NCBI GenBank assembly: GCA_001770015.1
Contig: MEQB01000026.1
Location: 62,001 to 126,000, forward strand
Reading direction: 5' to 3'
Source: Bdellovibrionales bacterium RIFOXYC1_FULL_37_79
GTDB lineage: Bacteria > Bdellovibrionota > Bacteriovoracia > Bacteriovoracales > Bacteriovoracaceae
DNA length: 64,000 nucleotides
Position numbers and translations under genes: made by a program. Under the pieces are notes generated by a model. The model saw only the letters and a list, made by a program, of their open reading frames with translations. It ran no database searches and was not told the origin of the DNA. Of this stretch, positions 25,809 through 34,106 are shown piece by piece. The first letter of the stretch is position 1, and the number at the start of each line of letters is the position of its first letter.

Positions 25809-26924
25809 TTAAAAACCGTAATTCCCCCAATCATTATACATTAAATGACCGTTAGTTGGCATACCATAATTAGGGATTTGTCCAGTGGTGGACATTTCCC
25901 CAAATCTCGACGGCATCCTAAAGTCATTTGCTGTCCCATTTCCCGAAACATTATTATAAAAATAAGAATTAAACCTACTGCTTGAAGGCCTCATTGGCAT
26001 CATAAATGATCTCCCGTAAGGTCTTTGCCATGACTGGTTTTCGCCCCAATTATTTTGAACAGCATTTGATGGAAATACCCAGCTATTTTCGCCAAATTCA
26101 TTAAATTGACCTGAAATATTGAAGTTTTCACTTCCCCCAAAAGATCCGCTCGAAGACATATTTTTGAAGTCACCATTATTCATGAAGCTATGATTTCTTT
26201 TTTGCCTTCGATCAAATCGCCCTTGATCATCCCTATTATTCAAATCAAAGCTGTGCTCCATTTCGTTATCCATGCTTGATTTTTTAGTCAAACGTCGTTT
26301 CTTATCCCTATCATCTTTTTTGTTATCTTCATCATCCTCATCATCTTCTTTATCCAATTTTCTCTTCTTAGGGTGATCGATTTCATGATGTGCTTTATTC
26401 GAAATAGCCTTGATGACTTCTGGATCATGTAAACTTTCAAGCACCGCTTTTTTCGTTTCTTGTGCCAATTTTTCAGCATTCCCAGTAGCTATTTTGCAAT
26501 CTTTCTCCTCTTTTTTACAATCACAATCGTCTGATGCTGGCGCAATTTCTTCTACTTTAAAAGTCGGTTTTTTTGCAATCTCTGCTTTTAATGATTTCAG
26601 AAATTTCTCTTCCTTAAAAACTTTTTGAAGATCCTCCTTAATTTTTCCCTCCGCTATCTCGTCGTGAGGAAACCGAGGTGGTGGCAGGTTTTCTTTTGTT
26701 TCCATAACAGGACTATGATGACTCTTGATTTGCTGAAAAATAAGCTCGTTGATTTTCTCATTTTTCAAATATTTTTCATTCCATCCACTACCCAGATACT
26801 CTGCTTGTTTTAAAACCTCGGTCACTGGTTTCATCAGTTCTAGGGGAAGTTGATCGCTGCCAAGCAATCCTCTTCCCTGAAAAAAAAATAAAAACGATAC
26901 AAATACTGTAACGTATAAACTCAT
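25809..26924 (-). CDS. Exported low-complexity protein (charged core, Asn/Gly/Phe-rich tail)
   Basis: About 371 residues with an N-terminal signal-like hydrophobic stretch (YVTVFVSFLFFF). Residues 40-180 are helical and charged with a cysteine cluster (DDCDCKKEEKDC). Residues 190-225 are a Lys/Asp/Arg block. The last 130 residues are rich in Asn, Ser, Gly, Phe, Tyr and Met (SSSGSFGGSENFNISG, MPMRPSSSRFNSYFYNN), resembling prion-like or adhesive sequences. It is the first gene of the two-component operon. No family recognised. A GTG three bases upstream of the chosen ATG is an alternative start. Ribosome binding site AAGGAG. Confidence 0.72.
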   Translation of the reverse strand: MSLYVTVFVSFLFFFQGRGLLGSDQLPLELMKPVTEVLKQAEYLGSGWNEKYLKNEKINELIFQQIKSHHSPVMETKENLPPPRFPHDEIAEGKIKEDLQKVFKEEKFLKSLKAEIAKKPTFKVEEIAPASDDCDCKKEEKDCKIATGNAEKLAQETKKAVLESLHDPEVIKAISNKAHHEIDHPKKRKLDKEDDEDDEDNKKDDRDKKRRLTKKSSMDNEMEHSFDLNNRDDQGRFDRRQKRNHSFMNNGDFKNMSSSGSFGGSENFNISGQFNEFGENSWVFPSNAVQNNWGENQSWQRPYGRSFMMPMRPSSSRFNSYFYNNVSGNGTANDFRMPSRFGEMSTTGQIPNYGMPTNGHLMYNDWGNYGF

Positions 26925-27209
26925 CACAAAGCTCCTTGAGTGGTATGGTTATCCAACCCTAGAATAAAACAAAACTGTTGCAGAATTATTACAAAGCAAG
27001 CAAACTGAGATTTTCAACCTAACTAATCAATATTGCTAATTGCAAATTCCCGCTTTGCCTAAGATAGTCGAATTTCAGCATGATACTTCGTAATTTGGTC
27101 TAATTCCCGCATCATAAGTTTTTTTTATTCTAGGTCCAAGACAGACAGACAATAAAATTGACCTGATTTTTAACAGATATTTTGGGTTTCCAACGTTTCA
27201 ACAGCATAC

Positions 27210-27239
27210 ACTGTAACTTCGGTTTTATGCCAATGACAC
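27210..27239 (-). promoter_or_regulatory. Shared promoter motif copy 2, upstream of the two-component operon
   Basis: GTGTCA, an 18-base spacer (TTGGCATAAAACCGAAGT) and TACAGT on the minus strand. It matches the subtilase promoter in most positions. It lies about 285 bases before 26924, inside a 317-base gap (26928-27244) that otherwise shows no gene. It would give a long leader. Confidence 0.5.
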
Positions 27240-27244
27240 TGAAC

Positions 27245-27589
27245 TTATTTTTCTACGCAACTGAAATGCTTGCTATAAAAAGCATGCGTTCCTTTTAGAT
27301 AGACCGTCATGAGCGTGGCATTTTTAAAATCATCAGAAAATGAAATGATGGTAGAAAATACCACTCCCGGTTCAAACTTCTGAAACAATCGCTCCGAAAT
27401 CATTTTGAATTCTCCCCCGTCACCATAGTATGGAACATACACCAACTCACGTACCGTTTGTCCGTCGGCAACTGCGTAGATAAACTCATCATCGTATCCA
27501 CCCATATCATAGCGGCATTCAATCTTTTTTTCAGCACCGATTATTTGCAAACATAAACTCATCGCAATTAAAATTAATATTTTTTTCAT
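27245..27589 (-). CDS. Small exported protein with two cysteines
   Basis: A 114-residue protein with a clear signal peptide (MKKILILIAMSLCLQIIGA) and mature domain beginning EKKIECRYDMGGYDDEF and ending HFSCVEK. The first and last cysteines could form a disulfide closing a small beta domain. Good GGGGAG ribosome binding site. It precedes the promoter-like element at 27210 on the same strand. Function unknown. Confidence 0.72.
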   Translation of the reverse strand: MKKILILIAMSLCLQIIGAEKKIECRYDMGGYDDEFIYAVADGQTVRELVYVPYYGDGGEFKMISERLFQKFEPGVVFSTIISFSDDFKNATLMTVYLKGTHAFYSKHFSCVEK

Positions 27590-27631
27590 AAAATCTCCCC
27601 AGTAGTATTAAGTTATCCAGTGATTTTTAGA

Positions 27632-28153
27632 TTAGAAGTTATGAAAAACACTAATTGCCAGAAATTTGGTATAACTGGTGGCAAAGGTCGATCCATACAA
27701 TTTTATTTCAGACATCTTTTCTTGGCGACTAAGCGTTTCATCGTATTTTAAAGCTAGATTTAAAAGCTTAATTTCATAGATTGCATTATTACCAGCGTGG
27801 CGAACATATTGGGCCGTAACTTTTCTAGAAACCCCATTGCCATCCACCAAGACGCCCTCTACTGACAAGTACTGTGGAATATCGGTTCTGAAATACTCAG
27901 TCACGCCAGGAACATAAACGTCCACACAAAGCGAGGCCACTGTTGCTTGGGTGTATGCCCAATCCCCCAGCATAACGGCACGATTTGCATCAAGAGCAAA
28001 TATCTCCGGGCCATTTTCCAAACATGCATCCGTGGTGGCGCGAGTAATTTGCACTTGAAAATTGCCAGCCCACATATCATTTGCGTAGGAAGGCATCACA
28101 TTAAAAAACATAATCAGAAATGTCATAACACTTAAACTAGTAACCATTTTCAT
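27632..28153 (-). CDS. Small exported protein of unknown function
   Basis: A 173-residue protein with a signal peptide ending SYA-ND (about 25) and a beta-rich mature domain with two cysteines (DACLENG, ASLCVDV). The start has GGAGAA at good spacing. It lies 42 bases upstream of the 114-residue secreted protein, so both may be one operon controlled from the region with the palindrome at 28206. No family recognised. Confidence 0.72.
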   Translation of the reverse strand: MKMVTSLSVMTFLIMFFNVMPSYANDMWAGNFQVQITRATTDACLENGPEIFALDANRAVMLGDWAYTQATVASLCVDVYVPGVTEYFRTDIPQYLSVEGVLVDGNGVSRKVTAQYVRHAGNNAIYEIKLLNLALKYDETLSRQEKMSEIKLYGSTFATSYTKFLAISVFHNF

Positions 28154-28205
28154 AAAATTCTCCGATGGATAGGTTAAACAGACAGCCGTTTGTACATATT
28201 CTTAT

Positions 28206-28240
28206 CATTGAATTACAAGCCGCTTGTAATATTTTCAATG
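28206..28240. promoter_or_regulatory. Long inverted repeat, candidate operator in a divergent region
   Basis: ATTACAAGC (28212-28220) and GCTTGTAAT (28222-28230) are a perfect dyad around one base. Outside them CATTGAA (28206-28212) and TTCAATG (28234-28240) are again inverted. Related half-sites (TACAAAC) occur about 30 bases to each side. No T-tract follows, so it looks like a protein-binding site and not a terminator. Confidence 0.45.
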
Positions 28241-28368
28241 GACAAAGCTGGGCACCCAACCAGCTTTCAACCAGTTACAAACAGAGTGGATCAGCATTAA
28301 TTTAATCTTATCTGCTTATATTTATTAGCATAAAGCAAATATTTACGCAGCTCATATGTTCTATGCGT

Positions 28369-28374
28369 TATAAT
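28369..28374 (+). promoter_or_regulatory. -10 box TATAAT close to a start codon
   Basis: TATAAT ends 10 bases before the ATG at 28385 with no ribosome binding site between, so the transcript would be almost leaderless. Confidence 0.4.
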
Positions 28375-28384
28375 GATTCCATAT

Positions 28385-28594
28385 ATGGCACTAAACATAA
28401 AAAAACTCCAAACACTCCCACATCCCTCCGTGACCAGCGTGAAATTTAGCTTGAAAGTCAGGGGACTCACCACCGAAGAATCTTCCCGGGGAGATTACGC
28501 CACCAAATCACCCGATCCCAAAAAGAGCGAGGAAAACAAGAATTTAAAAACCAAAGAAGAGGTTCCACCTATCAAGAAACTAGATTTAATCTAA
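28385..28594 (+). CDS. Small charged protein
   Basis: A 69-residue protein (MALNIKKLQTLPHPSV onward) with a basic N-terminal half and a Lys/Glu/Pro-rich tail (KSEENKNLKTKEEVPPIKK), so it is probably mostly disordered. An earlier ATG at 28373 overlaps the -10 box and is unlikely to be used. It is followed 21 bases later by the SH3-like gene. Function unknown; it could be spurious. Confidence 0.45.
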   Translation: MALNIKKLQTLPHPSVTSVKFSLKVRGLTTEESSRGDYATKSPDPKKSEENKNLKTKEEVPPIKKLDLI

Positions 28595-28615
28595 TCTTGC
28601 GGCTATCATTAAATT

Positions 28616-29029
28616 ATGCCACGTTTTTTAACCATAACCCTATTGGTTCTTATTATTTCCAACTTGGTACCTGCCAAAGAGAAGGTGGAGATCAAGGAAG
28701 ATAGTAAAAAAATTATTAGCATTGAATATCTCGGTGCTCTGTTTGGACACGTCAGGGTGCAACCAAGTCAATATGCAGAGTCCTTGTCTGCCATCAGCTG
28801 CGGTCACCCCATCAAGCTTTATGAAACCATCAAAGATGATTATCAATTCGCCAAGGTCGGACCGTACGAAGGATATGTAAAAAGAGAACACCTTTCTAAG
28901 CACAAACCCGAATGTCTTCAAGATAAATACCCAAAGTTTTTTGAAACCATCAACTTGGACATCACCGAAATGTATTACTGGGGTAAATTAAACGATCAAT
29001 ACATTACCGGTAAAAGTAAGCTGAAATAA
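28616..29029 (+). CDS. Exported SH3-like domain protein
   Basis: A 137-residue protein with a short signal peptide (MPRFLTITLLVLIISNLVPA) and a domain patterned like bacterial SH3: FGHVRVQPSQYAESLSAISCGHPIKLYETIKDDYQFAKVG..EGYVKREHL. Two cysteines (ISCGH, PECLQ) flank it. Such domains bind cell-wall peptides or proteins. TATCAT lies six bases before the ATG and no ribosome binding site exists, suggesting a leaderless start. Confidence 0.65.
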   Translation: MPRFLTITLLVLIISNLVPAKEKVEIKEDSKKIISIEYLGALFGHVRVQPSQYAESLSAISCGHPIKLYETIKDDYQFAKVGPYEGYVKREHLSKHKPECLQDKYPKFFETINLDITEMYYWGKLNDQYITGKSKLK

Positions 29030-29179
29030 TCACCCGATAGACACACTGCGTGTGCTTAGGTTGTTCACAAACTCATTTATAAAAATATTTTTATTATCAA
29101 TTCCACCTAGCTCCTTTTATTCAAATATGTTACAAATATTCGTTTTTAAAGATATTTAAATGTTTTGTAAGGAGATAAC

Positions 29180-30709
29180 ATGACTACCCCACTAATCATT
29201 AATGGCGCCAATCTGACTATTGAAAATGTTGTTGAAGTGGCCAGGTTTAATCGCCCGGTGGAATTATCAAAGGATTCCCAAGAAAAAATCATCCGATGTA
29301 GAAAAATGCTGGAAGATAAAATTGTCGCCAAGGAAATCATGTATGGAGTTAATACCGGTATTGGCGAATTTTCAGAAATTGTTTTAAATGACGATCAAAT
29401 AAAAGATTTTCAAAAATACCTGATCTATAACCACGCCGCTGGCATTGGTGATCCCGCCCCGATTGAATATGTAAGGGGTGCCATGCTAGGTAGAGTTAAT
29501 GTGCATGCCCACGGAAATTCCGGTTGCCGCCTGGAAATTACGGCCACTCTAGTTGATATGTTAAACAAGGGAGTCACTCCTTTCGTTTGTCAAAAAGGTT
29601 CAGTGGGCGCTTGTGGAGATTTGGCACCAATGAGCCAGATCGCTTTACTGATGCTGGGTGAAGGCAAGGCCTATTTCAACGGCGAGCTACTGGATGGTAA
29701 AGAGGCCATGCAAAGGGCCGGAATAAAAATTCCAGGCCTGCATGCCAGAGATGGACTGGCCACCATTAACGGCTCCAACCTACTCACCGCCATGAGTGCC
29801 ATTATGCTCTACGATACCAATCGCTGGTTGAAACAAGCAGAGATTGCAGCGGCCATGAGCCTCGAGGCCTTAATGGCCAATATGAAACCTTATACCAGTA
29901 AACTACACGAAGCTCGCGGTTTTTCCGGGGCCATCAGAAGTGCGATGGCCATCAACAAGCTGGTAAAGGGTGGCGATTTATATGAAGGTAAAATCAAATG
30001 TAAAGTGCAAGATGCCTACTCCATGCGCTCAACCCCCCAAGTGATTGGTGCTGCTCACGATGCCGTGAAATGGGCCAAGTCTCAAGTCGAAATTGAACTT
30101 AATGGGGTGGGTGATAACCCGATCTTTTTTCCGGAAGAAAATCTGGCGCTTTCCGGTGCCAATTTCCAAGGCACTCCGGTATCGCTTCCCATGGATATGA
30201 TCGGCATCGCCGTCACCATGATCAGCGTTTTAAGTGAAAGAAGAATGAATCGATTGAATAACCCGGCTTTATCAGTCGGTCTGCCGGCCTTTTTAACCAA
30301 GGGGGCAGGCATGTTTAGTGGACTCATGCTCAGCCAATACACCGCCGACATGCAAATTGTTGAACAAAGAATTCTCTCCGCTCCAGCTAGCATTCAATCC
30401 ATTCCCGCAGCTGCTGATCAAGAAGATTTTGTCAGCATGGGTATGAATACTGCCATTAAGAATTTTCAAATTCTGGATAACGCTTACGGTGTTTTGGGAA
30501 TTGAAATGATGGCCGCTGCTCAAGCGATGGATTTCAGGGACTGGATTTTTGGGGATGGAACCAAAAAGGCCCACGATATTGTCAGACGTCATGTGCAGTT
30601 CCTAGATATCGACAGACCACTTTATCCTGATCATACCAACATGAAGTATCTGGTAAAATCCGGGGAAGTGCTCGATGAGGTGGAAAAATTGATTGGGAGC
30701 TTGGAATAA
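29180..30709 (+). CDS. Histidine ammonia-lyase-family enzyme with Ala-Cys-Gly triad
   Basis: A 509-residue aromatic amino acid ammonia-lyase/aminomutase. Family marks: active-site Tyr55 in YGVNTGIGEFSE, NHAAGIGDP (84-92), QDAYSMRSTPQVIGA, DNPIF and SIPAAADQEDFVSMG. The cofactor (MIO) normally forms from Ala-Ser-Gly; here GSVGACGDLAP gives Ala144-Cys145-Gly146. In Pseudomonas HAL a Ser-to-Cys mutant is reported to keep activity, so the enzyme may work. Regions outside the core diverge from common HutH, and no other hut gene is adjacent, so the substrate could be another amino acid. A strong AAGGAG ribosome binding site precedes the ATG. Confidence 0.85.
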   Translation: MTTPLIINGANLTIENVVEVARFNRPVELSKDSQEKIIRCRKMLEDKIVAKEIMYGVNTGIGEFSEIVLNDDQIKDFQKYLIYNHAAGIGDPAPIEYVRGAMLGRVNVHAHGNSGCRLEITATLVDMLNKGVTPFVCQKGSVGACGDLAPMSQIALLMLGEGKAYFNGELLDGKEAMQRAGIKIPGLHARDGLATINGSNLLTAMSAIMLYDTNRWLKQAEIAAAMSLEALMANMKPYTSKLHEARGFSGAIRSAMAINKLVKGGDLYEGKIKCKVQDAYSMRSTPQVIGAAHDAVKWAKSQVEIELNGVGDNPIFFPEENLALSGANFQGTPVSLPMDMIGIAVTMISVLSERRMNRLNNPALSVGLPAFLTKGAGMFSGLMLSQYTADMQIVEQRILSAPASIQSIPAAADQEDFVSMGMNTAIKNFQILDNAYGVLGIEMMAAAQAMDFRDWIFGDGTKKAHDIVRRHVQFLDIDRPLYPDHTNMKYLVKSGEVLDEVEKLIGSLE

Positions 30710-30717
30710 GGCCTTAA

Positions 30718-31623
30718 TCATTTAGTCTTTTTTTTCAACCAATTTGTTCCCAATATTATGCTCAAACAACGGGCCACAAATCCTTTTTTACTTAAGATTG
30801 CCTGCATTTCACTTGAGGCAGTGGGATTTAGATTGTGATAATGGACAACCAAACGCTGCTCGACAATGGCATCATTAATTTCTGCCAGTAAAGCTTTACT
30901 TTTATTTTGAACATTCTCTGGCTTAGTAAACAATTTAAGACTTTCCCATGTGAAGAGATGCTTGTCTATGGCGTGATCACTATCCCGATAACGATCCACA
31001 CCTCCCATCCAATCAATCAGTCTCCACTTTTTATGTTGTCTATCATAAATTAACTGTTCCGCCCGAAAATCACCGACCTCCTGGAGGTCTTGATTATTAA
31101 GAGCGTATTCTTTAAGCGCACTCGCAGCCTCTTGCCACTCCCTATCAGAAGTTATTCGCGGGTTGGTTAAAAATTGATCCGCATTATAGGTATGCTCAAT
31201 ATATTCGGCTACCACATATTTATCTTTAAAAACGTAATGCTCCGGAGAAGCCAGCGAGGTATTTTGGATCTCCTTAATACCCAGAAGATATTGGTTAAAT
31301 TCGGCCTTCGCTTGCTGGTTTTTGGGAAGCCTTAAAATGACATACTCACTGATCAAGTTAAAAGTGTCATCTATCGGTATAACCTTCAAAACGGCAGTAC
31401 TATGTCCAGTAGTCATTCTCTCCATAACTCTAAACCTTTTACCGTCCGGCATTTTTACAACATCGTTTTCTTTTAGGTTCCTGATGCGAACATCATAATC
31501 CCTGGGGTACTCACCAAGTTTATTAAAAAGTTCAACTACAGGATAGGTCCATCCCAGTAATAAAACAATTAATAACCATCCCATCGGCCAGATATAAAAT
31601 AGATGTCGTTTAGATAAAACCAT
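30718..31623 (-). CDS. Membrane-anchored protein-kinase-like protein
   Basis: About 301 residues from the ATG at 31623 (AAGG five bases upstream; a TTG four codons earlier is the alternative). One N-terminal membrane segment (about 8-26), then a domain with kinase-like order: a beta lobe with RFRVMERM..AVLKVIPI, a hinge VVAEYIEH, a catalytic-loop-like VGDFRAEQLIYD and a DFG-like IDW in WRLIDWMGG. The canonical HRD and a clear Gly-rich loop are not obvious, so activity is uncertain. The orientation suggests the domain may be outside the cytoplasm. Function unknown. Confidence 0.62.
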   Translation of the reverse strand: MVLSKRHLFYIWPMGWLLIVLLLGWTYPVVELFNKLGEYPRDYDVRIRNLKENDVVKMPDGKRFRVMERMTTGHSTAVLKVIPIDDTFNLISEYVILRLPKNQQAKAEFNQYLLGIKEIQNTSLASPEHYVFKDKYVVAEYIEHTYNADQFLTNPRITSDREWQEAASALKEYALNNQDLQEVGDFRAEQLIYDRQHKKWRLIDWMGGVDRYRDSDHAIDKHLFTWESLKLFTKPENVQNKSKALLAEINDAIVEQRLVVHYHNLNPTASSEMQAILSKKGFVARCLSIILGTNWLKKKTK

Positions 31624-31965
31624 TTCCGCCTTCAATTTTATTTCATCAACATGCTCCCTACAACTTCCTAAATATCATGATAGCTCACAACTAAAATCCA
31701 AACAAGATCAGGACAACTTACCTCTAAAAAATAAAGAATTGATGAACAATCCAAAAAAATTCTGCCTACATGGTCACTATAAAAAAGATATTTGAATATC
31801 TATACTTTAATAAACAAATAAAGACGCACACTTCCGGGACAAGTAAAAATATGAAATAGAATGAAAATTATATAAGTATCTCTTGAGCTCAGATCAAATT
31901 ACCAAACCACCATTTCTTCATTGACGGATCAGCGTTTTATGATTTAATAAAAATTGAGACCAAAA
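31624..31965. other. 342-base AT-rich gap without a recognised gene
   Basis: Only very short frames occur. A small palindrome (AGATATT/AATATCT) and several weak TATA-like hexamers are visible. No T-tracted hairpin, repeat or RNA gene could be recognised. Confidence 0.5.
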
Positions 31966-34023
31966 CTATAACTTCGCTTTACTCCTCATACACCTATTTA
32001 AACTTTCTTCTATATAATCATAGATGTTTTCTACGGAAACATTCTTCAGTTTTCCAGCGGATTCTAAATCTGCTTTAACCTTACCGAGCACGGCCAGAAA
32101 TAATTTATTAGTCTCAGGATTAATTTCAGCCTCTTGCAATGCTTGTTTTACATAAGTATCGGCCTTTGCCACATTTTCTGCTCCATAATCAAAAAGCTTT
32201 AATGCCCAAAACTTATCTTCCGGAGATAACTCCAAACTGGCCAGATCTTCATCCGTGAATTTATAGCGTAACTGGATTTTTTTAGCTTCCTCTTCCATTT
32301 TCAAATTTCTGCTGGCCTTTTTCATTGCTACTTCAGCTACATCTTCCACAACTCCTTTCGTTGCCGACTTTCCTTTAAAAAAATACTTCGTCAAAGCAAT
32401 TCCATCCATTGGTGCTGCTATCGTATCCACACCCGCCAGCGCTGTAGTATAACCTGAAGCCTTATAATACTCACTAAGCTGGGCTGTTTTGGCTAGCTGT
32501 AACCCTGCCATCGCTACATAAGTACGATCACTAACCCCGACATCTTTAAACCCAGCAGCTGCAAAACCTAGACCACCAACGATAAAAGCAGTTGCCGGAG
32601 CAGCAAATGGCAACATCAATGCTCCGCCACCAAGACCAAGTGCTCCCATCAGAAGCAAATCACTTGTGTCAGCGTCAACTGCGGGATATTTCTGTTTAGT
32701 AAAGCAGTAAACTGCTTTCATTCTGGTATAGTTAAAATCAAACAGAACTTTATTTTTATCCTTATCTAAATATTCTTGTTTGAACTTGTCCTCTATCCTG
32801 CTCATCGTCCTTTTAACCAGTTCAGGATATAAGTGAAAGACCGGCTTATCGTCGTGTTTCCGTTCACATATAAAATTAGCCCCCTGGCCCAAGAAATCCA
32901 AGTATCCACCTGCGGCTACCTTGGTTTGATGTTCAACTCTTTTCATAAAATTTGAATCTTTCAAATAGTCAGCAACACTTTTTTTAATCGTCACACTCTT
33001 AGCATCACGATTAGTTGTTCTTCTTCCTAAACTATCCTCGTAACCAGAGTACACATCTATTTTCTGTTCAAAGATTTCCTTCTCAATATTACTATCAAGA
33101 TCAGTTTTGCCAGCTTTGAATAATTCAATATATTTTCTCCTTAGCTTTTTTTCAGGATCTACATTTTTAATTATTAAATTACCTAAATCAGATAATTGAT
33201 GAGGATTTTTAAAGTCCTTCATGGTCAGGAATTGTTGTACCGAGTTTATCGAAACATTTTTTTTCCTCTCAAATGGATAATTGTCACTTTTAAAAAGTAG
33301 CGGAAACAAGGAGCTAAAGGAATCGATCCCTAATAATAGTTTTTCTTTAAAAGCTTCTCTTTCCTTAACGTCCCTTATAGTCTTTAGATCATTCAAAGCA
33401 TCCAGATAGGCAGACAAAATTACAGCTCTCTTGACATGATCCTTGTAATACTTATCCTTTCCCTCATCATTAAATGGCTTTTTTTCCGGTTCAACCGTTA
33501 ACATGCTCTTTAATTCCTGATCCTGGGAACAAAACTGATCATCTTTTTGACATTCGACCATCTTCATTCCGCACTTTTTTGCCTCTATTTCACTTTCTTG
33601 AATTGGTATATCGGGATACAAATCCCTAAATATTTTCCTATTTTCCCACGTAACTTTAAAAGCGTCTCTTTGTAACTCCCGATTCAAATCCTCCCTGTAC
33701 CAATCATCAAAATTTTTACTTACTCCTAATTGTCCTGCCACTGTAGAAGCATCCATTGGATAATTTGTACCATCAAAACAACTTTTATTGGCCCATTGGT
33801 TGGAATTTTTCGTATCTTTTATTTTTAAATATGGGGTACAATCAAAAGGAGGAGCATCATTTTTTTCCGTCTCTTCGCTTGCCTTGGTCAGCGGTAACAA
33901 GGTATCTGCATCGAGCTTTGTATCAATACCTAAATCTGTCAGTAACTCTTTTCTTAGATTTAAACTCATTGACGCAAAAGGAAAACTCAAAAGCAATACC
34001 GATAAAATTACTCTAATAATCAT
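31966..34023 (-). CDS. Large exported protein with a glycine-rich hydrophobic segment
   Basis: A 685-residue protein with a signal peptide (about 1-19), a mostly helical charged body with several cysteines in the first third (CTPYLK, CFDGTNY, CGMKMVECQ), and near residue 465 a Gly/Ala-rich hydrophobic block (LLMGALGLGGGALMLPFAAP, then VGGLGFAAAGF) able to form one or two membrane hairpins. The C-terminal 130 residues are helical. I do not recognise a family. A secreted protein with an internal Gly-rich membrane hairpin could be membrane-inserting. Ribosome binding site AGAGAGG. Confidence 0.72.
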   Translation of the reverse strand: MIIRVILSVLLLSFPFASMSLNLRKELLTDLGIDTKLDADTLLPLTKASEETEKNDAPPFDCTPYLKIKDTKNSNQWANKSCFDGTNYPMDASTVAGQLGVSKNFDDWYREDLNRELQRDAFKVTWENRKIFRDLYPDIPIQESEIEAKKCGMKMVECQKDDQFCSQDQELKSMLTVEPEKKPFNDEGKDKYYKDHVKRAVILSAYLDALNDLKTIRDVKEREAFKEKLLLGIDSFSSLFPLLFKSDNYPFERKKNVSINSVQQFLTMKDFKNPHQLSDLGNLIIKNVDPEKKLRRKYIELFKAGKTDLDSNIEKEIFEQKIDVYSGYEDSLGRRTTNRDAKSVTIKKSVADYLKDSNFMKRVEHQTKVAAGGYLDFLGQGANFICERKHDDKPVFHLYPELVKRTMSRIEDKFKQEYLDKDKNKVLFDFNYTRMKAVYCFTKQKYPAVDADTSDLLLMGALGLGGGALMLPFAAPATAFIVGGLGFAAAGFKDVGVSDRTYVAMAGLQLAKTAQLSEYYKASGYTTALAGVDTIAAPMDGIALTKYFFKGKSATKGVVEDVAEVAMKKASRNLKMEEEAKKIQLRYKFTDEDLASLELSPEDKFWALKLFDYGAENVAKADTYVKQALQEAEINPETNKLFLAVLGKVKADLESAGKLKNVSVENIYDYIEESLNRCMRSKAKL

Positions 34024-34106
34024 ACAAACCTCTCTAGTCCCTAATCGAAATATTTTAAAAAAAATTAATATTTTTTTTTGCTAATTTAGTTTTAGTCTTT
34101 TTTACC

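Noticed and set aside
29041-29060. CACAC/GTGTG dyad as a terminator of the SH3-like gene
   Set aside because: The stem is only five pairs and no T-tract follows.
31783-31800. Small palindrome AGATATT-TG-AATATCT as an operator
   Set aside because: Short, purely AT-rich dyads are expected by chance in this AT-rich gap and no promoter or gene start is close.
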